Positions 7,739 through 14,491 of a stretch of DNA of 16,689 nt are shown piece by piece; position 1 is the first letter of the stretch, and each line of letters starts with the position of its first letter. Both the position numbers and the translations under genes were made by a program. The notes below the pieces were generated by a model. It worked only from the letters and a program-made list of their open reading frames with translations, ran no database searches and had not been told where the DNA came from. Origin of the DNA: CAVQGZ01 sp964400785 (lineage in GTDB: Bacteria; Actinomycetota; Actinomycetes; Jiangellales; Jiangellaceae); NCBI GenBank assembly GCA_964400785.1, contig CAYNWB010000047.1, positions 1 to 16,689 of the forward strand, given 5' to 3'.

Positions 7739-8199
7739 CAGTCGTCGGCGCGAAAGACGACTGCGGTTGCCCCGTCGATCTCGACCACGTGCACCCGGGA
7801 GCCCGGTTCGATCACCTCGCGGTCGTCGAACGACCGGGCCGACCAGATCTCGCCGGCCAGCTTGACCTGGCCGGAGTGCGCGTCCACCTGCTTCGTCACC
7901 AACGCGTCGCGCCCGACCAGGGCGGCAACCCCGGTGCGGGCCTCGAGAGGCGTACGCAGGTGGCGCCTGGCCACCGGACGCACGACACCGAGCAGCGCAG
8001 CCGTGGCCAGGATCGCGACCACGGCCTGCAGCAGCAGCGGGGCCCCCACCGCAGCCGCTAGGGCGCCGGCGAGCGCGCCGCCGGCCAGCATGAGGAACAC
8101 CAGGTCGAGCGTGGTGGTCTCCACGATGCCGAGGACCACGGCGAGCCCCAGCCATCCGGCCCAGGCGTTGTCGCCCAGCCAGTCGAAGAAACCGTCCAT
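7738..8199 (-). CDS. NfeD-family membrane protein (short form, OB-fold)
   Basis: 153 aa. An N-terminal segment WLGLAVVLGIVETTTLDLVFLM is followed by a glycine/alanine-rich membrane region to about residue 75 (LMLAGGALAGALAAAVGAPL, LLQAVVAILATAALLGVV). The C-terminal part, from about residue 88, is the NfeD OB-fold beta-barrel (LVGRDALVTKQVDAHSGQVK, GEIWSARSFD, IEPGSRVHVVEIDGATAVV). The ClpP-like protease domain of long NfeD proteins is absent, as in short forms paired with SPFH proteins. The partner SPFH gene starts 42 bp downstream. The ATG at 8199 follows a TAGCCT -10-like box by six bases, so transcription may start at the ATG itself. Confidence 0.9.
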   Translation of the reverse strand: MDGFFDWLGDNAWAGWLGLAVVLGIVETTTLDLVFLMLAGGALAGALAAAVGAPLLLQAVVAILATAALLGVVRPVARRHLRTPLEARTGVAALVGRDALVTKQVDAHSGQVKLAGEIWSARSFDDREVIEPGSRVHVVEIDGATAVVFRADD

Positions 8200-8211
8200 G
8201 AGACCAGGCTA
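8200..8211 (-). promoter_or_regulatory. -10-like box overlapping the ABC gene stop, before nfeD
   Basis: TAGCCT at 8211-8206 is followed by GGTCTC and the nfeD ATG. The first three bases are also the TAG stop of the upstream ABC ATPase gene. The arrangement fits a leaderless nfeD transcript in addition to read-through from the ABC gene. The -35 region is weak (CTGCCG at about 17 nt). Confidence 0.4.
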
Positions 8212-9015
8212 GACAGGGTTGGTGGCCACGGCAGGTCCGAAAGACCTGGCGATCCAGCGTCCGGCGCGGCGCTCGACGTGCAGGGGCAGGCCGAAGCACT
8301 CCGAGAGCAGCGGTGCCGTCAGCGTCTGCTCGACCGGCCCCGCGGCCACGACTGCCCCGTCGCGCAGCAGCAGGGCGTGCGTCATGCTCGGCGGGATCTC
8401 CTCGACGTGGTGCGTGACCAGCACCATCGCCGGGGCGTAGGGGTCCTGCGCCAGGCCGTCGAGGGTGGTGACGAGACGCTCACGGGCGCCGAGGTCGAGC
8501 CCCGCGGCGGGCTCGTCCAGCAGCAGCAGCTCGGGGTCGGTCATGAGGGCGCGAGCGATCTGGGCACGCTTGCGCTCGCCTTCGGAGAGGGTGCCGAAGG
8601 TGCGCTCGGCCAGGTGGCCGATGCCCATGCGCTCGAGCAGCACGTCGGCCTGGGCCTCGTCCATGCCCTGGTACGACTCGCGCCACCGCCCCACCACGGC
8701 GTAGGCCGCGGTCAGGACGAGGTCGCGCACCCGCTCCTCGCGCGGGATGCGCTCGGCCAGCACGGCGCTGGCCAGCCCGATGCGGGGCCGCAGCTCGAAG
8801 ACGTCGACGGTGCCGAGCACCTCGCCGAGCACCTCTGCGAGGCCTGAGGTGGGGTGCATCTGCGCCGCGGCGATCGACAGCAACGTGGTCTTGCCGGCGC
8901 CGTTCGGGCCGAGCACGACCCATCGCTCGTCCTCCTCCACCAGCCACGAGACCGAGCTCAGCAGGCGCTGCCCGGAGCGGGTGAGCGTGACGTCGGCGAA
9001 CTCGAGGGCGGCCAC
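8209..9015 (-). CDS. ABC transporter ATP-binding protein (YlmA-like single ATPase)
   Basis: 268 aa. Walker A is GPNGAGKTT (36-44), the signature is LSEGERKRAQIARAL (143-157), Walker B is LLLLDEP (163-169) with D-loop GLD, and the switch histidine is in LVTHH (199-203). The usual Q-loop glutamine is not seen; the place reads RIGLASAVL, which as I recall is common in the YlmA-like family. No permease or binding-protein gene is adjacent, so the protein either works with a permease encoded elsewhere or is a non-transport ATPase. The GTG start at 9015 was chosen because it starts the conserved beta-strand (LEFADVTL) and lies 8 nt after a TAGGCT box; upstream in-frame sequence is low-complexity. 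It is divergent from the 9115 gene and 9 bp upstream of nfeD. Confidence 0.9.
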   Translation of the reverse strand: MAALEFADVTLTRSGQRLLSSVSWLVEEDERWVVLGPNGAGKTTLLSIAAAQMHPTSGLAEVLGEVLGTVDVFELRPRIGLASAVLAERIPREERVRDLVLTAAYAVVGRWRESYQGMDEAQADVLLERMGIGHLAERTFGTLSEGERKRAQIARALMTDPELLLLDEPAAGLDLGARERLVTTLDGLAQDPYAPAMVLVTHHVEEIPPSMTHALLLRDGAVVAAGPVEQTLTAPLLSECFGLPLHVERRAGRWIARSFGPAVATNPV

Positions 9016-9114
9016 GGTCGCCCAGCCTACGGACGAGCGCCGGGCGATGTCGGCACGGTGCGAGGGTGCTCGCCCCGGTGCCCCGCGTTCTGCCCGAGCG
9101 CCTACTCTGTGCCG
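9016..9114. promoter_or_regulatory. Divergent promoter region between ABC ATPase and the 272-aa gene
   Basis: The 99-bp gap has a -10-like box for each direction. Leftward: TAGGCT (9029-9024), 8 nt before the GTG, with CCGACA (9053-9048) as a reasonable -35 at an 18-nt spacing. Rightward: TACTCT (9103-9108), exactly 6 nt before the ATG at 9115, with no clear -35. Confidence 0.5.
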
Positions 9115-9933
9115 ATGCCTCACGCCCCACGCGCCGCCCTGCTGGCGTCGTGGGCGACGGCCTTCCTGCAGGGCTCCGCCGAGCTCGAGCAGGCCGTCAG
9201 CGCCATCGAGGACGCGGACGAGCCGCACCTGGTGGTCAGCCATCCGCTGGCCGAGCCCGTCGAGCTCGGCGAGGCCCTGGTCGAGCTGCGCGAGCAGCGC
9301 CTCGTCGGGCTGCGGCTGGCACTACCGGTGCCGGGCGACCTGCTCGGACTCACCGGTCCCCCGCAGGTCAACCGGGCTGCGCTGGCCGCCGGTGAGGCCG
9401 CCGTCGGGGTGGTGGCGGAGGGGTCGGCGAGCCCGGCCAGCGTCCCCGCCCTCGTGCCGGACGTGCGCGCCTTCGGCAGCCCCGGCGACCAGGGCCACTG
9501 CGTCACGTGGCGAACCAGCGAGGCGTCGCCGGCTCGCCCCGACGTCCCCACGCTGGCCGAGGCCGACCGCGAGCTCACTCTGGCGATGCGCGAGTCGACG
9601 GCCACGCTGAGCAGCATCGCCACCGGGTCGTGGGGCAGCGACGCCCGCGACGTCGCCGGGTCGCTGCGCGCGTCGTCGCGCCCGCTGATGCTGCCGAGCT
9701 CGCTCGGAGCCCGCGCAGAGTCGCTGGCCGAGCGCGCGCTGACGGTGCTGCAGATTCTCGATGCCGCCAGAGCCGACGACGGCGGAGCCCTCACCTCGCA
9801 CACCGTGCTGGCCCGCGCGGCCGCGCTGGCCCCCCTGGACCGCGCTGCGAGGCGGGCGCTGGTCGCTGCGACGGGGGCGACGCTCGAGCAAGCCCGACAC
9901 CCGAGCGCCCTGGACCCCCTGCGCCAGCGATGA
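9115..9933 (+). CDS. Conserved-looking actinobacterial protein of unknown function, coupled to serB
   Basis: 272 aa, not recognised. It has no signal peptide or membrane span and no cysteine-rich or nucleotide-binding motif. It is rich in Ala, Leu and Glu, mostly helical in appearance, with a central stretch VVAEGSASPASVPALVPDVRAFGSPGDQGHCVTW that looks like a folded beta region, then two long amphipathic helices. Codon use and third-position GC match the neighbours, supporting a real gene. The ATG at 9115 lies six bases after TACTCT, suggesting a leaderless start; a GTG at 9109 is in frame as an alternative. Its stop overlaps the serB start as ATGA, so the two are translated together and may share regulation, but nothing links it to serine metabolism directly. 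Confidence 0.8.
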   Translation: MPHAPRAALLASWATAFLQGSAELEQAVSAIEDADEPHLVVSHPLAEPVELGEALVELREQRLVGLRLALPVPGDLLGLTGPPQVNRAALAAGEAAVGVVAEGSASPASVPALVPDVRAFGSPGDQGHCVTWRTSEASPARPDVPTLAEADRELTLAMRESTATLSSIATGSWGSDARDVAGSLRASSRPLMLPSSLGARAESLAERALTVLQILDAARADDGGALTSHTVLARAAALAPLDRAARRALVAATGATLEQARHPSALDPLRQR

Positions 9934-11195
9934 GCGCGTCCGACGACATCCCGACCCTGCTGCTCACTCTCAACGGCCGGGACCGTCCAGGGGTCACGAC
10001 CCGGCTCTTCGGGGCACTCTGCTCGGACGGCGAGCAGCAGCTGGCCGTCCTCGACATCGAGCAGGTGGTCGTGCGGGGCATGCTCACCCTCGGCGTGCTG
10101 CTGGCCCCCCACAGCGGCGACGCGGAGACGCACCCGGACGAGCAGGCGCGGCGCCTGGCCATCGCCACCGAGACGGCCCAGCGGGTGGCCGACGAGCTGG
10201 GCCTGACCCTCGACGCCTCGACGGGACGGGGTGACCCCGCGTCGCTGCGGCGGGGTCGGGTCGTCGTCACCGTGCTGGGGCAGCCGCTCACCCCTGGCGC
10301 GGTGGCGGGCATGACCGCGCGGATCGCAGAGTCGGGAGCGAACATCGACCGCATCACGCGGCTGGCGGCCTACCCGGTCACGTCCATCCGCATGCACCTG
10401 TCCGACGCCGACGCGTCGGTGCTGCGCCCTGCCCTGGCGGCGGCCGCGGCGGCGTTGTCGGTGGACGTCGCCGTCGAGCCGGCGGGGCTGCACCAGCGGG
10501 CGTCCCGACTGGTCGTGATGGACGTGGACTCGACCCTCGTGCAGGGCGAGGTGATCGAGATGCTCGCCGCCCACGCCGGGGTGCTGCCCCAGGTGGCGCA
10601 GGTGACCGAGGCGGCCATGCGCGGCGAGCTCGACTTCGAGCAGTCGCTGCGCGCCCGGGTGGCACTGCTGGCGGGGCTGCCGCAGCAGGCCGTCGACGCG
10701 GTGCGCCACGAGGTGACGCTGACACCGGGCGCGCGCACCCTCGTGCGCACGCTGAAGCGGCTGGGGTACCGGTTCGCGATCGTCAGCGGAGGCTTCACCC
10801 AGATCACCGACCACCTGGCGCACGAGCTGGGCATCGACTACGCGGCCGCCAACACGCTCGAGGTGGTCGACGGTCACCTCACCGGGGGCCTCGTCGGACC
10901 TGTGCTCGACCGGGCCGGCAAGGCCGAGGCGCTGCGCGCGTTCGCGGCGCAGGCGCGCGTCCCGCTGTCGCAGACCGTCGCCATCGGGGACGGGGCCAAC
11001 GACCTCGACATGATCGCAGCGGCCGGGCTCGGCATCGCCTTCAACGCCAAGCCCGTCGTGCGCGAGGCCGCAGACGCCGCGGTCTCGGTGCCCTACCTCG
11101 ACTCGGTGCTCTACCTGCTGGGGGTCAGCCGCGAGGACGTCGAGGCGGCCGACGAGGCCGACGGCGTCACGACACCGGCACCACCGGTGGGCTGA
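9930..11195 (+). CDS. serB: Phosphoserine phosphatase SerB with two N-terminal ACT domains
   Basis: 421 aa. Residues 1-185 hold two ACT-type domains (LLLTLNGRDRPGVTTRLFGAL, then VVVTVLGQPLTPGAVAGMTA), as in mycobacterial SerB2, where they bind serine and regulate the enzyme. The HAD catalytic domain follows: motif I MDVDSTLVQGEVIE with nucleophile D198 and acid D200, motif II SGG (286-288), Lys331, and motif III GDGANDLDM with D354 and D358. It hydrolyses O-phosphoserine to serine in the cytoplasm, the final step of serine synthesis. The C-terminal tail (about 400-421) is acidic and disordered. The ATG at 9930 overlaps the preceding TGA. It converges on the SixA-like gene with 13 bp between stops. 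Confidence 0.95.
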   Translation: MSASDDIPTLLLTLNGRDRPGVTTRLFGALCSDGEQQLAVLDIEQVVVRGMLTLGVLLAPHSGDAETHPDEQARRLAIATETAQRVADELGLTLDASTGRGDPASLRRGRVVVTVLGQPLTPGAVAGMTARIAESGANIDRITRLAAYPVTSIRMHLSDADASVLRPALAAAAAALSVDVAVEPAGLHQRASRLVVMDVDSTLVQGEVIEMLAAHAGVLPQVAQVTEAAMRGELDFEQSLRARVALLAGLPQQAVDAVRHEVTLTPGARTLVRTLKRLGYRFAIVSGGFTQITDHLAHELGIDYAAANTLEVVDGHLTGGLVGPVLDRAGKAEALRAFAAQARVPLSQTVAIGDGANDLDMIAAAGLGIAFNAKPVVREAADAAVSVPYLDSVLYLLGVSREDVEAADEADGVTTPAPPVG

Positions 11196-11213
11196 GGCTC
11201 GGGCCGGCTCAGC
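11191..11213. terminator. Hairpin spanning the convergent serB / SixA-like stops
   Basis: GCTGAG (11191-11196) pairs with CTCAGC (11208-11213) around an 11-nt GC-rich loop. The left arm contains the serB TGA and the right arm contains the TGA of the opposite-strand gene. There is no U-tract, so it would be a non-canonical bidirectional terminator if it acts as one. Confidence 0.35.
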
Positions 11214-11730
11214 GCGGCACGGCGAAGGCGGTCAGCGTCGCCGTGGCCTGGTCGAGGTCGGCCCAGCGGTCGACCTGCAGGCGCAGCACGGCGATGCCGC
11301 CGGTGGGGTACTTGCCCGCCATGCGGGCGCGGTCGGCGGAGGCTCCGCGACCGTCCTCGAGCAGCAGGGCCAGGCTCTCGGTGGTGGGGTTGTGGCCCAC
11401 GACCAGCACGGTGGCGAGGTCGTCGGGCAAGGCCCGCAGCAGCTCCAGCGAGCCGGCGACCCCGGCCTCGTAGAGCCCGTCCTCCATGCGCGTCGGCACC
11501 TGCTCGGGAAGGAAGCCCGACACCAGCTGCCAGGTCTGCTGGGCGCGCAGCGCCGTCGACACCAGCGCCAGGTCGGGCACCAGCCCCGCGGCGGCGAGCC
11601 AGCGTCCGGCCTGGGGGGCCTCGCTGCGGCCACGCTTGCCCAGCGGGCGGTCGCGGTCGGCGACGCCGTCTGGCCAGTCCGACTTGGCGTGGCGCAGCAG
11701 AACGAGACGACGGTCGAGTCCGGTGGGCAC
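11209..11730 (-). CDS. SixA-like histidine phosphatase
   Basis: 173 aa from the GTG at 11730. Near the N-terminus LVLLRHAKSDWP supplies the RH catalytic motif (Arg13, phospho-acceptor His14); STALRAQQT gives the conserved Arg62, and VVGHNPTTE the second histidine (His113). This small size and the RHAKS sequence are typical of the SixA subgroup of the histidine phosphatase superfamily, whose members remove phosphate from phosphohistidine or small phosphoesters. The substrate is unknown. A longer in-frame start (ATG 11778) exists but adds 16 residues with no family match and would overlap the divergent gene's start. CATCAT lies six bases before the GTG, a weak -10-like box. Confidence 0.9.
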   Translation of the reverse strand: MPTGLDRRLVLLRHAKSDWPDGVADRDRPLGKRGRSEAPQAGRWLAAAGLVPDLALVSTALRAQQTWQLVSGFLPEQVPTRMEDGLYEAGVAGSLELLRALPDDLATVLVVGHNPTTESLALLLEDGRGASADRARMAGKYPTGGIAVLRLQVDRWADLDQATATLTAFAVPR

Positions 11731-11776
11731 GACCCCATGATGGTCTCTCGCCGGCGGCGAGGGCCAGACTGTGCCC
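11731..11776. promoter_or_regulatory. Compact divergent promoter with a central dyad
   Basis: The 46-bp gap between the SixA-like GTG and the YhhN-type ATG holds a perfect 6-bp inverted repeat, CTCGCC-GGC-GGCGAG (11747-11761), centred almost midway. Weak -10-like boxes flank it: CATCAT (11742-11737, minus) and CAGACT (11765-11770, plus), each exactly six bases from its start codon. The dyad would fall in the -10/-35 spacer of both promoters, a suitable place for one shared operator. Confidence 0.35.
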
Positions 11777-12469
11777 ATGCCGCGATCGACCCAGGTTCTC
11801 GTCGCCTATGCCGCCCTCAGTGTCGTCCACGTGCTGAGCCGCCTGCTCGAGCTCGGTGCCGTCGCCACGGTCACCAAACCGATGCTCATGCCGCTGCTGG
11901 CCGCGTACCTGGTGGTGGCCTCGGCCCGGCCGTTGCCCCGCCTGGCTCGGCTCGTGCTGGTCGCCCTGGTGTTCTCGTGGTTCGGCGACGCGCTGCTGCT
12001 GGGCTCGGGCGACGGGTTCGAGCTCGCCGGACTGGGCGGATTTCTGGTGGCGCAGGTGCTCTACATCGTGGCGTTCGCCCCGCTGGTGCGATCCGGGCAG
12101 CCGGGGCGGCCGCCGCTGTGGGCGCTGCTGTACGTGCTGTGGGGAGCGGTGCTGGTGGCCTCCCTCGGCGCCGACCTCGGCAGCCTGCTGCTGCCCGTCC
12201 TGGTGTACGCCGTCGCCATCTGCACGATGGCCATCGTCGCCAGCGGGGTGAACCGCTTCACTGCGGTCGGCGCGTTCTTCTTCGTGCTCTCCGACAGCCT
12301 CAACGGGCTGGCCCGGGTGACCGAGGTGCTGGTGCTGGACGTCCCGATCCGGGAGGCACTGATCATGTCGACCTACACGCTGGCGCAGGGCCTCATCGTG
12401 TACGGGGTGGTGCTGGCGCAGCGCCGTACGCCGCAGCCGGCCCCGCCCGCGGCCCCGCTCGCTCCGTGA
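11777..12469 (+). CDS. Lysoplasmalogenase-like membrane protein (YhhN/TMEM86 family)
   Basis: 230 aa with about seven or eight hydrophobic membrane segments. Family hallmarks are FSWFGDALLLGS (about 67-78, Asp71) and FFFVLSDSLNGLAR (about 167-180, Asp173); the two aspartates correspond to the conserved acidic pair thought to be catalytic in lysoplasmalogenase. The family hydrolyses the vinyl-ether bond of lysoplasmalogens, although for most aerobic bacteria the real substrate is not established. The Pro/Ala-rich C-terminal tail is probably cytoplasmic and disordered. The ATG at 11777 is preferred because CAGACT precedes it by six bases; an in-frame GTG at 11771 would add two residues. It is divergent from the SixA-like gene and convergent with fabI. 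Confidence 0.88.
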   Translation: MPRSTQVLVAYAALSVVHVLSRLLELGAVATVTKPMLMPLLAAYLVVASARPLPRLARLVLVALVFSWFGDALLLGSGDGFELAGLGGFLVAQVLYIVAFAPLVRSGQPGRPPLWALLYVLWGAVLVASLGADLGSLLLPVLVYAVAICTMAIVASGVNRFTAVGAFFFVLSDSLNGLARVTEVLVLDVPIREALIMSTYTLAQGLIVYGVVLAQRRTPQPAPPAAPLAP

Positions 12470-12487
12470 TCACGCCGAGTGAGCCGA

Positions 12488-12503
12488 GGCGCGCTCACGC
12501 GCC
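12488..12503. terminator. Hairpin overlapping the fabI stop codon
   Basis: GGCGCG-CTCA-CGCGCC is a perfect 6-bp stem with a 4-nt loop; on the fabI strand the loop is TGAG, containing the TGA stop. It also lies 19 bp beyond the stop of the convergent YhhN-type gene, so it could end both transcripts. No U-tract follows on either strand. Confidence 0.4.
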
Positions 12504-13265
12504 GACGGCGTGCACTCCCCCGTCCACGTGGACGATCTCACCCGTGGTCTTCGGGAACCAGTCCGAGAGCAGCGCGACGCACGCCCGGGCCGTCGGCTCC
12601 GCATCGGTCATCTCCCAGCCCAGCGGAGCCCGCTCGTGCCAGACCGACTCGTACGCCCCGTACCCCGGGATCGACTTGGCCGCCAAGGTGCGCAGAGGCC
12701 CCGCCGCTACGAGGTTCACCCGCACGCTGGACGGCCCCAGCTCACGGGCGAGGTAGCGCGACGTCGCCTCGAGCGCCGCCTTCGAGACCCCCATCCAGTC
12801 GTAGGTCGGCCACGCAACGGCGGCGTCGAAGTCGAGCCCCACGACGGACGCGCCCTGCTCGCCGAACAGCGGCAGGCACGCCATGGTCAGCTGCTTGAGC
12901 GAGAAGGCCGACACGTGCAGCGCGGTCGCCGCGTCGGGCCACTCGGTGTAGAGAAAGTTGCCGCCGAGCGCGGCCGGTGGTGCGTAGGCGATCGAGTGCA
13001 GCACCCCGTCCAGGCCGTCGACGTGCTCGCGGACGTTGTCGGCCAGGGCAGCCATGTGCCCCTCGTCGGTGACGTCCATCTCGACCAGTGGCACCGGGGC
13101 GGGCAGCCGCTTGACGATGCGCTCGACCAACGACATGCGCCCGAACCCGGTGACGACGACCGTGGCGCCCTGCTCCAGGGCGATCCGGGCGACGTGGAAG
13201 CCGATGGACTGGTCGGTGATCACCCCCGTGACCAGGATTCTCTTGCCCTCCAGCAGCCCGCTCAC
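12495..13265 (-). CDS. fabI: Enoyl-[acyl-carrier-protein] reductase (NADH), FabI/InhA type
   Basis: 256 aa SDR enzyme of type II fatty acid synthesis; it reduces the trans-2-enoyl-ACP double bond. GVITDQSIGFHVA (14-26) is the NADH-binding loop of the FabI/InhA class, and DGVLHSIAYAP (86-96) contains the Ser equivalent to InhA Ser94. The catalytic pair is Tyr155 and Lys162 in TYDWMGVSKAALE, the FabI Y-x6-K spacing. LVAAGPLRTLAAKSIPGYG and GEIVHVDGGVHAVGA complete the family pattern. Overall it resembles mycobacterial InhA, but the substrate-binding loop before RAPLGW is shorter, so it is better viewed as an ordinary FabI than a mycolate-specific enzyme. The GTG start at 13265 has a GAGAGG site. 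It follows fabG by 30 bp, the mabA-inhA order. Confidence 0.95.
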   Translation of the reverse strand: MSGLLEGKRILVTGVITDQSIGFHVARIALEQGATVVVTGFGRMSLVERIVKRLPAPVPLVEMDVTDEGHMAALADNVREHVDGLDGVLHSIAYAPPAALGGNFLYTEWPDAATALHVSAFSLKQLTMACLPLFGEQGASVVGLDFDAAVAWPTYDWMGVSKAALEATSRYLARELGPSSVRVNLVAAGPLRTLAAKSIPGYGAYESVWHERAPLGWEMTDAEPTARACVALLSDWFPKTTGEIVHVDGGVHAVGA

Positions 13266-13295
13266 ACGTGTCCTCTCGTTGTGGGTCGATGCTCG

Positions 13296-14003
13296 TCAGT
13301 GGCCCATGCCGAGGCCGCCGTCGACCGGGATGACCGCCCCGGTGACGTAGGCGGCGTCGTCGCTGGCCAGCCATCGGATGACGCGCGCAACCTCGTCCGG
13401 GTCGGCGAAGCGCCCCAGGGGCACCTGCTCGCGGTAGGCCGCGCGCGTGTCGTCGTCGAGCGCCGCCGTCATGTCGGTCTCGACGAACCCGGGTGCCACG
13501 ACGTTCGCGGTGATGCTGCGGCTGCCGAGCTCGCGGGCCAGCGAGCGGGCCATGCCCACCAGGCCCGACTTGCTCGCGGCGTAGTTCACCTGGCCGGCCG
13601 AGCCCGACAGGGCCACGACGCTCGACACGAGGATGATGCGGCCGCGGCGCTGGCGCAGCATGCTGCGTGCCACCCGCCTGACCACGCGGAAGGCCCCGGA
13701 CAGGTTGGTGTCGATGACGTCGGCCCAGTCGTCGTCCGACATGCGCAGCAGCAGCGTGTCGCGAGTGATGCCGGCGTTGGCGACCAGCACCTCGATGGGT
13801 CCGTGGGCGTCCTCGGCGGCGGCGACGGCGGCGGTCACCGAGTCGGGCTCGGTCATGTCGGCCGGCACGGCGAGCAGACGCTCGTCCGGCACCTCGCCGC
13901 CACGCGTCGTGACCGCCACGGCGTCACCGAGGTCGGCGAAGGCTCGCGCGGTCGCCAGACCGATGCCCCGGTTGCCGCCGGTGATGAGGACGCTGCGTGT
14001 CAC
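13296..14003 (-). CDS. fabG: 3-oxoacyl-[acyl-carrier-protein] reductase (FabG/MabA type)
   Basis: 235 aa classical SDR. TGGNRGIG (8-15) is the NADP(H) loop, NAG (76-78) is present, and the catalytic set is Asn100, Ser128, Tyr141 and Lys145 (VNYAASKSG). It ends with AYVTGAVIPVDGGLGMG, the usual SDR/FabG tail. It reduces 3-oxoacyl-ACP to 3-hydroxyacyl-ACP with NADPH. The closest arrangement known to me is mycobacterial mabA (fabG1) upstream of inhA. The start is GTG at 14003, 8 nt after a TACCGT -10-like box, with a dyad upstream of that box that could be an operator. Confidence 0.94.
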   Translation of the reverse strand: MTRSVLITGGNRGIGLATARAFADLGDAVAVTTRGGEVPDERLLAVPADMTEPDSVTAAVAAAEDAHGPIEVLVANAGITRDTLLLRMSDDDWADVIDTNLSGAFRVVRRVARSMLRQRRGRIILVSSVVALSGSAGQVNYAASKSGLVGMARSLARELGSRSITANVVAPGFVETDMTAALDDDTRAAYREQVPLGRFADPDEVARVIRWLASDDAAYVTGAVIPVDGGLGMGH

Positions 14004-14011
14004 GCAGCCGG

Positions 14012-14041
14012 ACGGTATCGGCTACCCGTTGGTAGACCGAA
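14012..14041 (-). promoter_or_regulatory. fabG-fabI promoter with an inverted repeat in the spacer
   Basis: On the minus strand, -10-like TACCGT (14017-14012) lies 8 nt before the fabG GTG; a weak -35 TTCGGT (14041-14036) gives an 18-nt spacing. The spacer contains a perfect dyad CTACC-CGTT-GGTAG (14022-14035). A second, overlapping dyad GGTA-TCGGC-TACC (14014-14026) uses the same half-site, so GGTA elements recur 17 bp apart. Position and symmetry fit a repressor operator. Confidence 0.45.
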
Positions 14042-14059
14042 TCGCCACTCGGTGAGAGC

Positions 14060-14272
14060 TCAGGCGTCCTCGAGGCGGAACCCCACCTTCATGCCGACCT
14101 GGAAGTGGTCGGGAGCGCCGTCGGTGATGTGCCCGCGAATCTCGGTCACCTCGAACCAGTCGAGGTGACGCATGGTCTTGCCGGCCCTCTCGATGCCGTT
14201 GCGCAGGGCGTCGTCGACGCCGTTCGGCGAGGTACCCACCACCTCGATCACGCGGTACGTTCGGTTGGACAT
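14060..14272 (-). CDS. Dodecin (flavin/CoA-binding small protein)
   Basis: 70 aa, the standard dodecin length. The start YRVIEVVGTSPNGVDDALRN is diagnostic, followed by LDWFEVTEIRGHI and HFQVGMKVGF. Trp39 and Gln58 correspond to the tryptophan and glutamine that stack against and contact bound flavin in known dodecins. Twelve subunits form a hollow sphere that stores or buffers FMN/riboflavin or, in some actinobacteria, CoA. The ATG at 14272 was chosen over upstream in-frame codons because it has a strong AAAGGGG site 6 nt away and matches family length. It lies on the same strand as, and 56 bp upstream of, fabG. Confidence 0.94.
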   Translation of the reverse strand: MSNRTYRVIEVVGTSPNGVDDALRNGIERAGKTMRHLDWFEVTEIRGHITDGAPDHFQVGMKVGFRLEDA

Positions 14273-14491
14273 CTGGTCCCCTTTCGGTGCTGGCAAGCGA
14301 GGCGACGTGCGGGAATCACCCGCCATCCTGCCGGATCGCGCACTCGGGCACCACGACGGTCGTGTCGACGGGCTCGCGGCCGCAGCGACGTCAGCGATTC
14401 AGCACCCGATGTGGTGTGGCAGAGCCGGGTGGCCGGTTCTACCGTGTGGGCACGGCGCCGTCCGGGTGCCGCGTCCGGTGAGGTGGTGGGC
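14273..14491. promoter_or_regulatory. Divergent intergenic region, dodecin / DUF3099
   Basis: 219 bp with no convincing gene. Rightward, TACCGT (14440-14445) is a plausible -10 giving a leader of roughly 40 nt for the DUF3099 gene. A perfect dyad CACGAC-G-GTCGTG (14352-14364) lies in the middle and is followed directly by the palindrome GTCGAC (14364-14369). A clear leftward -10 for dodecin is not seen. Confidence 0.35.

Noticed and set aside
11731..11778. Longer SixA-like start at ATG 11778
   Set aside because: The 16 extra residues do not match the family, which starts just before LVLLRHAKS, and the start would overlap the divergent gene's ATG.
12510..14168. 552-codon open frame on the plus strand
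   Set aside because: It is antisense to fabI, fabG and dodecin, all with full catalytic motifs, and its composition is that of a GC shadow.
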